Positions 1-9,867 of a stretch of DNA of 48,718 bases are shown here, one piece after another; the first letter of the stretch is position 1, and every line of letters begins with the position of its first letter. The position numbers and the translations under genes are program-made. The notes beneath the pieces are model-generated. The model was not told the DNA's origin, made no database searches, and was given only the letters and a program-made list of their open reading frames with translations. This DNA comes from Caldovatus aquaticus (GTDB taxonomy: Bacteria; Pseudomonadota; Alphaproteobacteria; Acetobacterales; Acetobacteraceae): positions 1 to 48,718 of the forward strand of contig NZ_JAHZUY010000021.1 of assembly GCF_019458025.1 (NCBI RefSeq), read 5' to 3'.

Positions 1-1323
1 CAGCTCCGCGCGCACGCGATCGGCGCGCGCCGCCGCCTCGGCCGCCTCCTCGGTGGCGCGGTTCGCCGCGCCTTCGGCCTCGCGCGCCGCCGCCGCGGCC
101 GCGGCGAGCGCCGCCTCGGCGGCGGCGAGGCGGGCGGGCAGCGTGCCCTCGATCGCGGCGAGGGCGCGGTCCTCGTCGGCGAGCCGCGCCTCGGCCGCCG
201 CCGCGTCGCCCGCGAGCCGCTCGGCATGGGCGAGATCGCGCCCGATCTGGGCGAGGCGCGCCGCCGCCGCCTCCAGCGCGGCGCGCGCGCGGCGCTCCTC
301 CTGCTCCAGCCCTTCCGCCTCGACGCGGCGGCGCTCCAGGGCGGTGCGCGCCTCCGCCTCGGCGGCGCGCGGCCCCGGCAGGTCGCGCTCCGCCGCGAAG
401 GCGCGCAGCGCCGCCGCTTCCGCTTCGGCCTCGGCGCGCCGCGTCTCCGCCCGCGCCGCGGCGAAGGCGGCGCGCGCCGCCGCGAGCGCCGCCATCGCCC
501 GGGCGCGCAGCAGCGCCAGCCACTCCGCCTCCGCCTGCCGCACCAGGCCGGAGAGGTTGCGGTAGCGGCTCGCCTGGCGCGCCTGCTTCGCCAGCGACTG
601 GCGCTGCGCCTCGAGCTGGCCGAGCAGGTCCTCGGCCCGCGTCAGGTTGGCCTCGGCCTGGCGCAGCTTCAGCTCGGCCTCGTGGCGGCGGGCGCGCAGG
701 CCGGCGATGCCCGCCGCCTCCTCCAGCACCTGGCGCCGCTCCTCGGGCCGCGCGCCGATCAGCGCCGCGACCCGCCCCTGGCTCACCATGCCCGAGGCGC
801 GCGCGCCGGAGCCGAGGTCCATGAACATGGTCTGCACGTCGCGCGCGCGCAGCTCGCGCCCGTTGACGCGGAAGCTCGTCCCCTCGCCGCGGGCGATGCG
901 GCGCGTGATCTCGAGCTCCGGCGCGTCGTGATGCGGCGGGGGGGCGAGGCCCGCGGCCTCCTCGAGCGTCAGCGTCACCTCGGCGATGTTGCGCCCGGGC
1001 CGGGTCGCGGTGCCGGCGAAGATGACGTCGTCCATCTCGCCCCCGCGCAGCGCGCGCGCGGAGGTCTCCCCCATCGCCCAGCGCAGCGCCTCGACGACGT
1101 TGGACTTGCCGCAGCCGTTCGGGCCGACGATGCCGGTCAGGCCGGGCAGGACCTCGAGCGTGGTCGGCTCGGCGAAGCTCTTGAAGCCGGCGATGCGCAG
1201 CCGCGTCAGCACCGCGCGGCGCGCCGCGGCGCGCTGCTCGGCGCTGCGCTCGGGCGAGCCGGCCGGCAGGATCTCCGCCCCCTCGCCGGGCGCGGCGGGC
1301 GGAAGGTCCGCCTCCCCGGTCAC
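1..1323 (-). CDS. smc: Chromosome segregation ATPase SMC, N-terminal part (runs off the left edge)
   Basis: SMC condensin subunit: a long coiled-coil ATPase that compacts and segregates the chromosome together with ScpA/ScpB. The 441 codons present hold the N-terminal ATPase half: the start of the head (RLRIAGFKSF), a Walker A motif (GPNGCGKSN), and then the start of the long Ala/Glu/Arg-rich coiled coil (from about residue 190 to the edge). The hinge, second coil and Walker B/signature half lie outside the window. The chosen GTG start (1321-1323) overlaps the dsbA stop as GTGA, which implies translational coupling. A second in-frame GTG at 1210-1212 lies just before the conserved head and would remove a 37-residue non-conserved leader. 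There is no ATG near the start. It is last of a three-gene unit with the DUF721 gene and dsbA, an order common in alphaproteobacteria. Confidence 0.93.
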   Translation of the reverse strand, partial: MTGEADLPPAAPGEGAEILPAGSPERSAEQRAAARRAVLTRLRIAGFKSFAEPTTLEVLPGLTGIVGPNGCGKSNVVEALRWAMGETSARALRGGEMDDVIFAGTATRPGRNIAEVTLTLEEAAGLAPPPHHDAPELEITRRIARGEGTSFRVNGRELRARDVQTMFMDLGSGARASGMVSQGRVAALIGARPEERRQVLEEAAGIAGLRARRHEAELKLRQAEANLTRAEDLLGQLEAQRQSLAKQARQASRYRNLSGLVRQAEAEWLALLRARAMAALAAARAAFAAARAETRRAEAEAEAAALRAFAAERDLPGPRAAEAEARTALERRRVEAEGLEQEERRARAALEAAAARLAQIGRDLAHAERLAGDAAAAEARLADEDRALAAIEGTLPARLAAAEAALAAAAAAAREAEGAANRATEEAAEAAARADRVRAEL

Positions 1324-1988
1324 GATGCCTGGCGGGCCTGCGCCAGCAGCTGGGCGAAGCGCTCGAAGCCGATGTTGCCCGACTGGCGGACCTTGCCGGC
1401 CTCGCCGAAGACGAAGGTCGGCGTCGCGCTCACCTGGTGGTCCCGCTCGCCGCGCAGGCGGCTCTCGAGCACGGCGCGCTGCAGGGTCTCGTCGCGGGCC
1501 GCGGCCTCGACCTGCTCGCGCGTCATGCCGGCGACGGCCGCGATCTTGGCGATCTCGGCCAGGTGGTCCGCGCCGCGGGCGTAGGCCCAGCGGTCCTGGG
1601 CGGCGAACAGCGCCGAGAGGAAGCCCTCGTAGCGGTCGGGCGGCAGGGCGCGGGCCACGCAATGCGCGGCGAGCGCGAGCTGGTCGAGCGGGAAGTCGCG
1701 GAACACCAGCCGCATCTGCCCGGTCTCGATCAGCTCCTTCCGCACCCGGGGATAGGTCTCGCGGTGGAAGGCGCCGCAATGGCTGCAGGTGAGCGAGAAG
1801 TACTCGATCACCGTCACCGGCGCGTCCGGGCGCCCGACCGAGCGTTCGGCGAGCCGCGGGTCGGCACCGGCGGGCTGCGGCGGCGTTCCGCCCGCGCCCT
1901 GGGCGCGCGCCGGCGCGAGAGGGTCGGCGGCGGCAACGGCGCCGAGACCGGCGCCGGCCAGGAGAAGCGTGCGTCGAAGCAGTGTCAT
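1320..1988 (-). CDS. dsbA: DsbA-type thiol:disulfide oxidoreductase, exported
   Basis: Periplasmic thioredoxin-fold protein of 222 aa that forms or isomerises disulfides in exported proteins. Residues 1-30 look like a signal peptide (MTLLRR, then a hydrophobic stretch, ending ARAQ). The active site is C68-S-H-C71 in LTCSHCGAFH, and the cis-proline loop appears late in the protein as SATPTFVF. The phrase VFRDFPLDQLALAA is typical of the DsbA/BdbD-like proteins of alphaproteobacteria (thioredoxin_4 family). The ATG overlaps the stop of the upstream DUF721 gene by 4 bp (ATGA), and its own stop overlaps the smc start, so the three genes are tightly coupled. The exact partner (DsbB type or DsbD type) cannot be told from this window. 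Confidence 0.93.
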   Translation of the reverse strand: MTLLRRTLLLAGAGLGAVAAADPLAPARAQGAGGTPPQPAGADPRLAERSVGRPDAPVTVIEYFSLTCSHCGAFHRETYPRVRKELIETGQMRLVFRDFPLDQLALAAHCVARALPPDRYEGFLSALFAAQDRWAYARGADHLAEIAKIAAVAGMTREQVEAAARDETLQRAVLESRLRGERDHQVSATPTFVFGEAGKVRQSGNIGFERFAQLLAQARQAS

Positions 1989-2590
1989 GGGGCCTCCCCG
2001 GGGACGGCCGGGTCCTCGGAATCGCCGTCCCGCCTGTCCTCGCCACCCCGATAGACCCCTCGTGCCAGCTTTTCCAGCGCCGCCCGCAGCGCCTCGGAGG
2101 GGACGCGCGCGAGCGACTGCCTCACCGGCCCCGGCAGCGCCGCCGCGGCGGCGCCCGGCGCGGGGCCGCCCCCGGCGGCGGCGCGGCGGGGCGCGTCCGG
2201 CGCGAGCGGCGGCGCGGCCTGGACGAAGCGCAGCCGCTGCACCACCATCCGGCCGCAATGGGCGTTGATCCGGGCGACGAGCTGCGGCGCGAGGTGCGCG
2301 AGTTCCAGTGCCACCGGCCCGGCGCAGGCAAGCGTCAGCGTGCCCTGGACGAGCCGGCGCGGCGCGGTGACGGCGGCCAGCGCGGGCCCCACCACCGCCG
2401 GCCAGTCCGCCATGATCTGCGCCGCCGCCGGGCTGCGGCGCCGGAAGGCGGGGCGCGTCAGCCGCGGCAGGATGGCGCCGAGCGGACGCGGACCGCCCAC
2501 GGAGCAGCGCGCCTCGTCCTCCGCCCCGCCGCCGGCGCGGCGGTCGGAGAGGCCGTCGCCGCCCGTCGCCCCGTCGCTTCCTGACGCCAT
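1985..2590 (-). CDS. DUF721 (DciA-like) protein
   Basis: 201-aa protein with a DUF721 domain at about residues 40-125. The core reads MADWPAVVGPALAA, then RLVQGTLTLACAGPVALELAHLA, i.e. the helix W-x-x-V-V-G-P and the beta-hairpin L-x-x-x-x-x-x-A-L-E-L found in DciA proteins, which load or operate the replicative helicase DnaB in bacteria without DnaC. The N-terminus (1-35) and C-terminus (130-201) are low-complexity, Ala/Pro/Gly-rich and probably disordered. It is first in the DUF721-dsbA-smc unit and starts only 17 bp from divergent mutY. Function as a helicase operator is inferred from the family; alphaproteobacterial DUF721 proteins are distant from the characterised DciA proteins. Confidence 0.8.
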   Translation of the reverse strand: MASGSDGATGGDGLSDRRAGGGAEDEARCSVGGPRPLGAILPRLTRPAFRRRSPAAAQIMADWPAVVGPALAAVTAPRRLVQGTLTLACAGPVALELAHLAPQLVARINAHCGRMVVQRLRFVQAAPPLAPDAPRRAAAGGGPAPGAAAAALPGPVRQSLARVPSEALRAALEKLARGVYRGGEDRRDGDSEDPAVPGEAP

Positions 2591-2607
2591 CGCCCCCGCC
2601 GCCCGCC

Positions 2608-3717
2608 GTGACCCCGTCCGCCGCCGCGCTGCTCCGCTGGTACGACCGGCACCGCCGCGACCTTCCCTGGCGCATCCCGCCGGGCCAGGGCGCCGGCGCC
2701 CCCGATCCGTACCGCATCTGGCTGTCCGAGGTCATGCTCCAGCAGACCACGGCGGCGGCGGTCGCGCCACGGTTCCGCCGCTTTCTCGAGCGGTTCCCCA
2801 GCCTCGAGGCGCTGGCGGCGGCGCCCGAATCGGCGGTGCTGGAGGAGTGGGCCGGCCTCGGCTACTACGCCCGCGCCCGCAACCTGCACGCCTGCGCCCG
2901 GCGGGTCGCCGCGGCCGGCGGCTTCCCGCGCGACCCGGCCGGCCTGCGCGCCCTGCCCGGCATCGGCGCCTACACCGCGGCCGCGGTCGCCGCGATCGCC
3001 TTCGGCGCGCCGGTGGTCCCGGTGGACGCCAACGTCGAGCGGGTGATGGCGCGGCTGTTCGCGGTGGCGGCGCCGCTGCCGGGGGCGCGGCCGCGGCTTG
3101 CCGCGCTCGCCCAGGGCCTGCTGGCGCAAGCCGCGGCCCGCGCCCGGCCGGGGGATTTCGCCCAGGCGCTGTTCGACCTCGGCGCCACGGTCTGCACCCC
3201 GCGCCGGCCGGCCTGCGGCGCCTGCCCCTGGCGCGAGGGGTGCGCGGCCGCGGCCCGCGGCGAGGCGGAGGCCCTGCCGCGGCGGGCCGAGAGGCGGGCG
3301 CGGCCGCACCGCCACGGCGCGCATTTCCTGCTCGGCGATCCGGCGAGCGGGCGCATCCTGCTGCGGCGCCGGCCGCCCGGAGGCCCGCTCGGCGGCATGC
3401 TCGAACTGCCCGGCACCCCCTGGCGCGACGCGCCCTGGAGCCGCGACGAGGCGCTGGCGCACGCGCCCCTCCCCGGCCTGCCCTGGCGCCTGCTGCCCGG
3501 CAGCGTGCGGCACGGCTTCACCCATTTCACGCTCGAACTGGCGCTCTATGCCGCCACGCTCCCCGCCGGGGCCGGGACGGAGGCGGGCTGGGACTGGCGG
3601 TCGCCGGCGGCCGCGGCGGCGGTGGTGCCGACCGCGATGCGCCGCCTGCTCGCCCTCGCCGCCAGGGGCGCCGCGCTTCCGTCGCAGGCGGCCCCGCAGC
3701 GACCCGACGCGGCGTGA
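2608..3717 (+). CDS. mutY: Adenine DNA glycosylase MutY
   Basis: Base-excision repair enzyme that removes adenine mispaired with 8-oxoguanine; 369 aa, normal length. Visible parts: SEVMLQQT with the catalytic glutamate at residue 41; the helix-hairpin-helix LPGIGAYTAAAVAA; the catalytic aspartate D140 in VPVDANVERV; the [4Fe-4S] loop C196-x6-C203-x2-C206-x5-C212; and a C-terminal NUDIX-like 8-oxoG recognition domain from about residue 230 (LRRRPPGGPLGGMLELPG, then HGFTHFTLEL). The start is GTG. Only 17 bp separate it from the divergent DUF721 gene, so the two promoters must overlap or lie inside coding sequence. Confidence 0.96.
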   Translation: MTPSAAALLRWYDRHRRDLPWRIPPGQGAGAPDPYRIWLSEVMLQQTTAAAVAPRFRRFLERFPSLEALAAAPESAVLEEWAGLGYYARARNLHACARRVAAAGGFPRDPAGLRALPGIGAYTAAAVAAIAFGAPVVPVDANVERVMARLFAVAAPLPGARPRLAALAQGLLAQAAARARPGDFAQALFDLGATVCTPRRPACGACPWREGCAAAARGEAEALPRRAERRARPHRHGAHFLLGDPASGRILLRRRPPGGPLGGMLELPGTPWRDAPWSRDEALAHAPLPGLPWRLLPGSVRHGFTHFTLELALYAATLPAGAGTEAGWDWRSPAAAAAVVPTAMRRLLALAARGAALPSQAAPQRPDAA

Positions 3718-4162
3718 CCTGCTCCCCCGTCCGCCTGGGCAGCACGGGAGGCGGCCCCGCGGCGGATCGCGCCCGCGCGCCGTCCAGGAATGTCCCGGCG
3801 GACCGCCGGCGGCCGGGCCCTCCGGGGCGCCGCGGGGGCACGGGGCGCCGCGCGAGCCGGGCGGAGGCCCGCCCGGCCCGGTGCCTCGTTCGCCGGCAGC
3901 GTCAATTTCGCCAACGCGGTCCGGCGCAATTCCGGGTTAGTATCGTTTCCGGGCCGCCGTCCGGCATGCCGCCGCCGACCAGGGGTCCGGCGCCCCCGGC
4001 CGACCGGCAGCGCCGCGGCGGACCGACCAGGGTCGCGAGACCGGCAGGCGACAGGTGGAAGGGGCGGGGGCCGCCTTTGGCGGCGAAGCGGAGCGCTGGC
4101 AGGCGGATGATGGCGAGGCGGATCGGAACCGGGGCAGCGACGACGAGGGCGCCGGCGGCACG
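3718..4162. other. 445-bp gap, no gene recognised
   Basis: Short open frames occur on both strands here but none resembles a protein family, and they follow the arginine/proline-rich pattern of random frames in GC-rich DNA. A short less GC-rich patch at about 3900-3950 (around GGTTAGTATCG) is the most likely place for a promoter of the downstream sensor kinase, but no convincing -35/-10 pair can be assigned. Confidence 0.5.
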
Positions 4163-6439
4163 ATGCTGACCAGGCCCTCGATCTCCCGCCCGTTCGGCCC
4201 GGCCCCGGCGGGGGTGCGTCTGGTAAGGTCCCAACCCCTCGCCGCGACGGCGCCGCCGGCGTCCGGCGCGCCGCGCCGCGACGGCGCCGGCAGCGCGGAC
4301 CGGCGCGGCACGGCGCCGCCCTGGCCGCACGCGATCGCGGTGCCGGCGCTCGTCCTGCTGGCGCTGTTCCTGCTCGGGTATCTCGCCGGGGTGCTCGCCG
4401 ACCACGACGCCGCGCGCGGACCGGCGCGGGTCGCCACCTTCTGGCCCGCGGCGGGGCTCTACCTCGCCGCCCTGCTGATCGCTGCGGACCGGCGCCTGTG
4501 GCCGCCGGTCATCGCCGCCGCGGCGGCGGCCAACCTGGCCGCCGACGTGCTGCTGCTGGGCCGGGGCGTCCCGGCGACCCTGGGGCTGATCGGCGCCAAC
4601 GCGCTCGAGGGGGTGCTGGGCGCCATGCTGGTCCAGCACCTCCGCCGCTCGCGCCAGCCGCCGCGCCTCGACCGGCTCGGCGACCTGCTCGCCGTGCTCG
4701 CGGCGGCGCTGGCGGCGCCGGCCGTGGGCGCGACCCTCGGCGCGGTGGCGACCGCCGATGTGCTGCCCGGCGCCGCGCTCGACACCTGGAAGGTGTGGTG
4801 GGCGTCGGACGCGGTGGGCATCGCGGTCGGCACCCCGGTGATGCTCGGCCTCGCCGCGTGGGGCGACCAGCCGATGCCCGGGCCGGCGGCGCTGCGCCGG
4901 CGCGCGGCCGAGGCCGCGGCGGCGCTCGCCCTGGTGGCGCTGATGTCGGCGCTGGTGTTCTGGGACTCCACCGTGCGGGCGCCGGTGTCCTTCCTCGCCC
5001 TGCCGCCGCTGCTCTGGCCGGCGCTGCGCTTCGGGCCGGGGGTGGTGGCGCTCGCGGTCGCCGTGCTCACCGCCGTGGCGGTCGCCGGCACCAGCGCGGG
5101 CTATGGCCCCTTCGCCAACGAATTCCTGCCCTTCGCGGCGCAGACCGTCCTCCTGCAGATCTTCCTCGTGGTCGCCGCCGGCACCGCGCACGCGCTCGGC
5201 GCCGCGGTCGCGGAGCGGCGCGCCGCGATGCGGCGCCTGGCGCAGCTCAATGCCGAGCTCGAGCGGCGGGTGGCGGCGCGTACCGCCGAGCTGGAGGCGG
5301 CGAATGCGCGGCTCGCGGAGGGCGAGGCGCGGCTGCGGCTCGCCCTCGAGGGTGCCGGCCTCGGCACCTGGCAGCGCGAGATCGGCGCCGGCGGCGGCGC
5401 GAGCTGGGATGCGCGCGCAGCCGAGATCTACGGCGGGCCGCCCGGCAGGGGCGGCGCGGAGGACGGCGAGGCGGGGCTGCGCGCGCGCATCCACCCGGAG
5501 GACCTGCCGAAGCGGGACGCCGCCCTGGCCGCCGCCCTCGCCGGCGCCGCGGAGGGCTTCGCCGTCGAGTATCGGGTGCGGCGCGCGAGCCCCGGCGGCG
5601 ACTGGGCCTGGGTGGCGGACTACGGCGCCGTCGTGGCGCGCGACCCGGAGAGCGGAGCGCCGCTGCGCCTCGCCGGCGTGGTGCAGGACGTGAGCGAGCG
5701 CAAGGCGGCCGAGGAGCGCCAGGCGCTGCTCGCGCGCGAGGTGGACCACCGGGCCAAGAACGTGCTCGCGGTGACCAAGGCGCTGCTGCGCCTGTCGCGC
5801 CGCGACGATCCGGCGCGCTTCGCGGAGACGGTGGAGGGCCGGATCGACGCGCTGGCGCGCGCGCACAACCTGCTCGCGCAGAACCGCTGGTCGGGGGCCG
5901 AGCTGCAGACCCTCGCCGGCGAGGAGCTGGCCGCCTACGCCGGGCGGGCGGCGTTCTCCGGACCACCGGTGCGCCTCGCCCCGGACGCGGCGCAGCCGGT
6001 GGCGATGGTGCTGCACGAGCTGGCCACCAACGCGGCCAAGCATGGCGCGCTTTCGGCCGCCGGCGGGCGGGTGGAGGTGAGCTGGACGCCGCTGCCGCCG
6101 GAGGCGGGCGGCGGGCTGCGCCTCGTCTGGGCGGAGACGGGCGGTCCCGCGATCCGGCGGGAGACGGCAGCGGCGGCGCCGGTCCCGGCGCGGCCGGGCG
6201 GCCTGCCCGCGCCGGCCGCGCGCGGCGGCGGCGTCGGCGCGCGGCTGATCGAGCAGACGGTGCGGCACCAGCTCGGCGGGACGGTCGCGATGGAATGGCT
6301 CCCGGCGGGCCTGCGGTGCACGGTGGTCATTCCGGCCCGGCGGCTGCTGCCGAACGCCGCCGCCCCGTCGGCTCCCGCCGCAACCGGGAGCGCCCCTGCC
6401 ATTCTCTCGCTCCCTGCGGCGGCGCGGCGGCCGGACTGA
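4163..6439 (+). CDS. Membrane sensor histidine kinase, MASE1-PAS-HWE type
   Basis: 758-aa hybrid of a membrane sensor and an HWE-family kinase. Residues about 50-350 form a MASE1-like multi-helix membrane domain containing the phrase FWPAAGLYLAALL. A short coiled linker (RRLAQLNAELERRVAARTAEL) follows. A PAS domain spans about 390-500 and ends in VVQDVSERKAAEE. The kinase domain starts at H529 in EVDHRAKNVLAV. The HWE features are present: H618-E619 in VLHELATNAAKHG and W656-x-E658 in VWAE. The ATG at 4163 was chosen because the in-frame extension upstream is low-complexity and unlike the family. HWE kinases in alphaproteobacteria often serve stress or light responses. No response regulator is adjacent, so this is an orphan kinase and its signal is unknown. 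Confidence 0.88.
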   Translation: MLTRPSISRPFGPAPAGVRLVRSQPLAATAPPASGAPRRDGAGSADRRGTAPPWPHAIAVPALVLLALFLLGYLAGVLADHDAARGPARVATFWPAAGLYLAALLIAADRRLWPPVIAAAAAANLAADVLLLGRGVPATLGLIGANALEGVLGAMLVQHLRRSRQPPRLDRLGDLLAVLAAALAAPAVGATLGAVATADVLPGAALDTWKVWWASDAVGIAVGTPVMLGLAAWGDQPMPGPAALRRRAAEAAAALALVALMSALVFWDSTVRAPVSFLALPPLLWPALRFGPGVVALAVAVLTAVAVAGTSAGYGPFANEFLPFAAQTVLLQIFLVVAAGTAHALGAAVAERRAAMRRLAQLNAELERRVAARTAELEAANARLAEGEARLRLALEGAGLGTWQREIGAGGGASWDARAAEIYGGPPGRGGAEDGEAGLRARIHPEDLPKRDAALAAALAGAAEGFAVEYRVRRASPGGDWAWVADYGAVVARDPESGAPLRLAGVVQDVSERKAAEERQALLAREVDHRAKNVLAVTKALLRLSRRDDPARFAETVEGRIDALARAHNLLAQNRWSGAELQTLAGEELAAYAGRAAFSGPPVRLAPDAAQPVAMVLHELATNAAKHGALSAAGGRVEVSWTPLPPEAGGGLRLVWAETGGPAIRRETAAAAPVPARPGGLPAPAARGGGVGARLIEQTVRHQLGGTVAMEWLPAGLRCTVVIPARRLLPNAAAPSAPAATGSAPAILSLPAAARRPD

Positions 6440-6921
6440 GGGGGCCGCACGCCGGCGGAGCGGTTGCGGAGGCGAGGCGGGAACCCTGCCCTCTCGCGGC
6501 GACGACCCGATGGCCGGCGCGGCCCGCCGCAGGGCGGCCGGACCCTCATGCCGCCGGCCGCAGCGTCGCCGCAGTCTTTCGCGCCGGAGGAGAAAACGGG
6601 CGGCGGAGACGGGCCAGCCGCTCCGCCGCCTGCGGCGCCACGCCCCCGCCCCGGACGTCGCCGCCCGGTCGGAGCCGAAATCCGCCGCGAGTTGCACCCA
6701 AATCCCAAATACGGAACGCGGCGTGGTCAACCCGGCTGGGCACAGCGCCACGAACGAAAGATAGGATATGCGCCACGAACCGCGCTGTCAGCAAGAGATC
6801 GAAGCGTTCCGCGTCAGGAATCGCCGATTCAACCTCGCCTTGCCGAACCGCGGAATCCTCACGACAACGTGATCACTGGGCGGCCGGTCCTGCGCCGCCG
6901 CGATTGTTTCTTGGCCGAAAT
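6440..6921. other. 482-bp convergent gap, AT-richer in its right half
   Basis: This lies between the 3' ends of the sensor kinase (+) and ccrM (-). The right half (about 6690-6925) is clearly less GC-rich than its surroundings and holds GAATC/GATTC sites, the 8-bp palindrome GTGATCAC near 6869, and a 34-codon ATG frame at 6768-6872 that I do not consider proven coding. No terminator with a T-run is visible. Confidence 0.5.
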
Positions 6922-8061
<1,140 letters not shown>

Positions 8062-8090
8062 CTAAGTTCTTAGAATCGCTTGCGCGACTC
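8062..8090 (-). promoter_or_regulatory. ccrM leader: palindrome plus two GANTC sites
   Basis: Within 60 bp upstream of the ccrM start lie GAATC (8073-8077), GACTC (8086-8090) and the dyad CTAAG-TT-CTTAG (8062-8073). They overlap the last codons and stop of rnhB. In Caulobacter the ccrM leader also carries GANTC sites that couple transcription to methylation state; a similar control here is inference. No clear -10/-35 pair was found. Confidence 0.45.
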
Positions 8091-8756
8091 GGCCGTGTCA
8101 ACCGCCGCGTGCGGCGGGTCGAGCGCGAGTCGCGCCTGGTCCACCGGCGCGAAGCCGGGGCGGTGGTGCGGCGTCGGGCCGAGCCGCGCCAGCGCCGCGA
8201 GATGCGCCGGCGTCGGATAGCCGGCATGGCGGGCGAAGCCGTAGCCCGGCCAGCGCGCATCGAGCCGCCGCATGGCGTGGTCGCGCAGCACCTTGGCCAC
8301 GATCGAGGCGGCGGCGATGGAGAGGCTGCGCGCATCGCCGCCGACGACGCAGCGCACCGCGCAGCGCGCGCCGGCGGGCAGCGGCGGCGGCCGGTCGCCG
8401 TCCACCAGCGCGAGGTCGGGCAGGCCGCCGGGCAGCCGGGCGAGCGCCCGCGCCATGGCGAGATGGGTGGCGCGCAGGATGTTGAGCCGCGCGATCTCGG
8501 CCACCGAGGCGGCGCCGATGCCGATCTCGGCCCGCCCTGCGGCCGCGGCCTCGCGCAGCGCGGCGAAGGCGGCCTCGCGCGCGGCCGCCGACAGCCGCTT
8601 GCTGTCGTCGAGCAGCGCGGCGAGGCCGCGCGGCGGGCGCCGCGCGAACACCACCGCCGCGGCGAGCACCGGGCCGGCCAGCGGCCCGCGCCCCGCCTCG
8701 TCCACCCCGGCGACGCGCACGGCCCCGGCCGCCGCTTCGAGGCTGAAATCCGGCAT
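8070..8756 (-). CDS. rnhB: Ribonuclease HII
   Basis: Removes RNA primers and single ribonucleotides from RNA/DNA hybrids; 228 aa, usual length. The signature DEAGRG (D19, E20) is in [20 protein letters not shown]. The later acidic residue is in [12 protein letters not shown], and the [17 protein letters not shown] helix and [10 protein letters not shown] near the C-terminus are typical. The ATG at 8756 is preferred over a longer upstream frame because the family begins shortly before the DEAGRG motif. It is directly upstream of ccrM on the same strand, a pairing seen in many alphaproteobacteria, and is divergent from a LysR gene across about 107 bp. Confidence 0.95.
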   Translation of the reverse strand: MPDFSLEAAAGAVRVAGVDEAGRGPLAGPVLAAAVVFARRPPRGLAALLDDSKRLSAAAREAAFAALREAAAAGRAEIGIGAASVAEIARLNILRATHLAMARALARLPGGLPDLALVDGDRPPPLPAGARCAVRCVVGGDARSLSIAAASIVAKVLRDHAMRRLDARWPGYGFARHAGYPTPAHLAALARLGPTPHHRPGFAPVDQARLALDPPHAAVDTAESRKRF

Positions 8757-8863
8757 GGCGCCCAGCCATAGCCCGGCCCGGCGCGATTCGCATCCGCGCG
8801 GACGAGGAGGTGCCGGCGCGCGGGCATCGCGCCCGGGCCGCGTCCTGGCGTATCCTCGCGCCC

Positions 8864-9751
8864 ATGGACGCCTCCGCACTCCGCATCTTCGAGGCGGTCG
8901 CGCGGCTCGGCGGGATGAGCCGGGCGGCGGCCGAGCTCAACACGGTCCAGTCGAACGTCACCGCCCGCATCCGGCAGCTCGAGGCGCGGCTCGGCGTCGC
9001 GCTGTTCGAGCGCCACGCCCGCGGCGTCTCCCTGACCCCGGCCGGGCGGCGCCTGCTGCCCTACGCGGCGCGGCTCGTGCGCCTGCTCGAGGAGGCCTGC
9101 CGCGCCGCGCGCGACGACGGCACGCCGCGCGGCCCGCTGCGGGTCGGCGCGCTGGAGACGACGGCCGGGCTGCGGCTGCCGCCCGTGCTCGCCGCCTTCG
9201 CCGCCGCGCACCCGGCGGTGGACCTCTCGCTCCGCACCGGCACGACCTGCGAACTGGTGGAGGAGGTGCTCGCCGGGCGGCTGGAGGGCGCCTTCGTCTG
9301 CGGCCCGGTGGACCATCCCGACCTGGCGAAGGAGACGGTGTTCGAGGAGGAGCTCGCCGTGCTCACCGCGCCCGGCGTCGCCTCCCTGGACGCGCTGGTG
9401 CGGCGCGGCGAGGTGCGCATCGTCGTGCTGCGCGCCGGATGCTCCTACCGCCAGCGGCTGGAGACGATCCTGGCGCGGCGCGGCGTCCCCCGCCCGCGGC
9501 TGCTCGAGTTCGGCACGCTGGAGGCGATCCTGGGCTGCGTCGCGGCCGGGCTCGGCGTGACGCTGCTGCCGCGCGCGCTGATCGGCCCCGTCTGGCGCGA
9601 GGAGAACCGGGTCGCGGTCCACGCCCTCCCGCCCGCCGAGGCGCGGGTCGAGACGGTGTTCATCCGGCGCCACGACGGCCACCTCTCGAGCGCGCTCGCC
9701 GCCTTCCTCGCCTGCGCCCGGCCGCCGGCGACGGCGCAGGCCGCGGCCTGA
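8864..9751 (+). CDS. LysR-family transcriptional regulator
   Basis: 295 aa, normal LysR length. The N-terminal winged helix-turn-helix is at residues 1-60 ([20 protein letters not shown], then [19 protein letters not shown] and [18 protein letters not shown]). The C-terminal co-inducer domain is at about 90-290 ([15 protein letters not shown], then [12 protein letters not shown]). The HTH wording [12 protein letters not shown] resembles regulators of the YofA/CbbR-like LysR groups. The ATG at 8864 places the HTH at the usual distance. A nitronate monooxygenase gene lies 116 bp downstream on the same strand with dyad symmetry in the gap, so it is a plausible target (inference). The inducer is unknown. 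Confidence 0.92.
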   Translation: MDASALRIFEAVARLGGMSRAAAELNTVQSNVTARIRQLEARLGVALFERHARGVSLTPAGRRLLPYAARLVRLLEEACRAARDDGTPRGPLRVGALETTAGLRLPPVLAAFAAAHPAVDLSLRTGTTCELVEEVLAGRLEGAFVCGPVDHPDLAKETVFEEELAVLTAPGVASLDALVRRGEVRIVVLRAGCSYRQRLETILARRGVPRPRLLEFGTLEAILGCVAAGLGVTLLPRALIGPVWREENRVAVHALPPAEARVETVFIRRHDGHLSSALAAFLACARPPATAQAAA

Positions 9752-9774
9752 GCCGGGCGCGCCGCCCGGCAATC

Positions 9775-9826
9775 ATCGCGAACGCAGATCGCACCGATCT
9801 GGACAAATCGTTTTTCGCGATAGGAT
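9775..9826 (+). promoter_or_regulatory. Promoter region with nested inverted repeats before the nitronate monooxygenase gene
   Basis: An outer perfect 8-bp inverted repeat, ATCGCGAA (9775-9782) with TTCGCGAT (9814-9821), encloses an inner perfect 6-bp dyad AGATCG-CAC-CGATCT (9786-9800). A weak promoter overlaps them: TGGACA (9800-9805) and TAGGAT (9821-9826), spacer 15 bp. The arrangement suggests one or two regulator sites over the promoter. The LysR protein encoded just upstream is the obvious candidate, but this is inference. Confidence 0.5.
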
Positions 9827-9867
9827 GGCAGGGCTAGCCTGCGGTCCCCAGCCGCCGAGGCGATGCC

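Noticed and set aside
3902-6751. 949-codon frame on the minus strand opposite the sensor kinase
   Set aside because: Arg/Gly/Pro/Ala-rich shadow of a gene with clear domains on the other strand; in GC-rich DNA long stop-free antisense frames are common.
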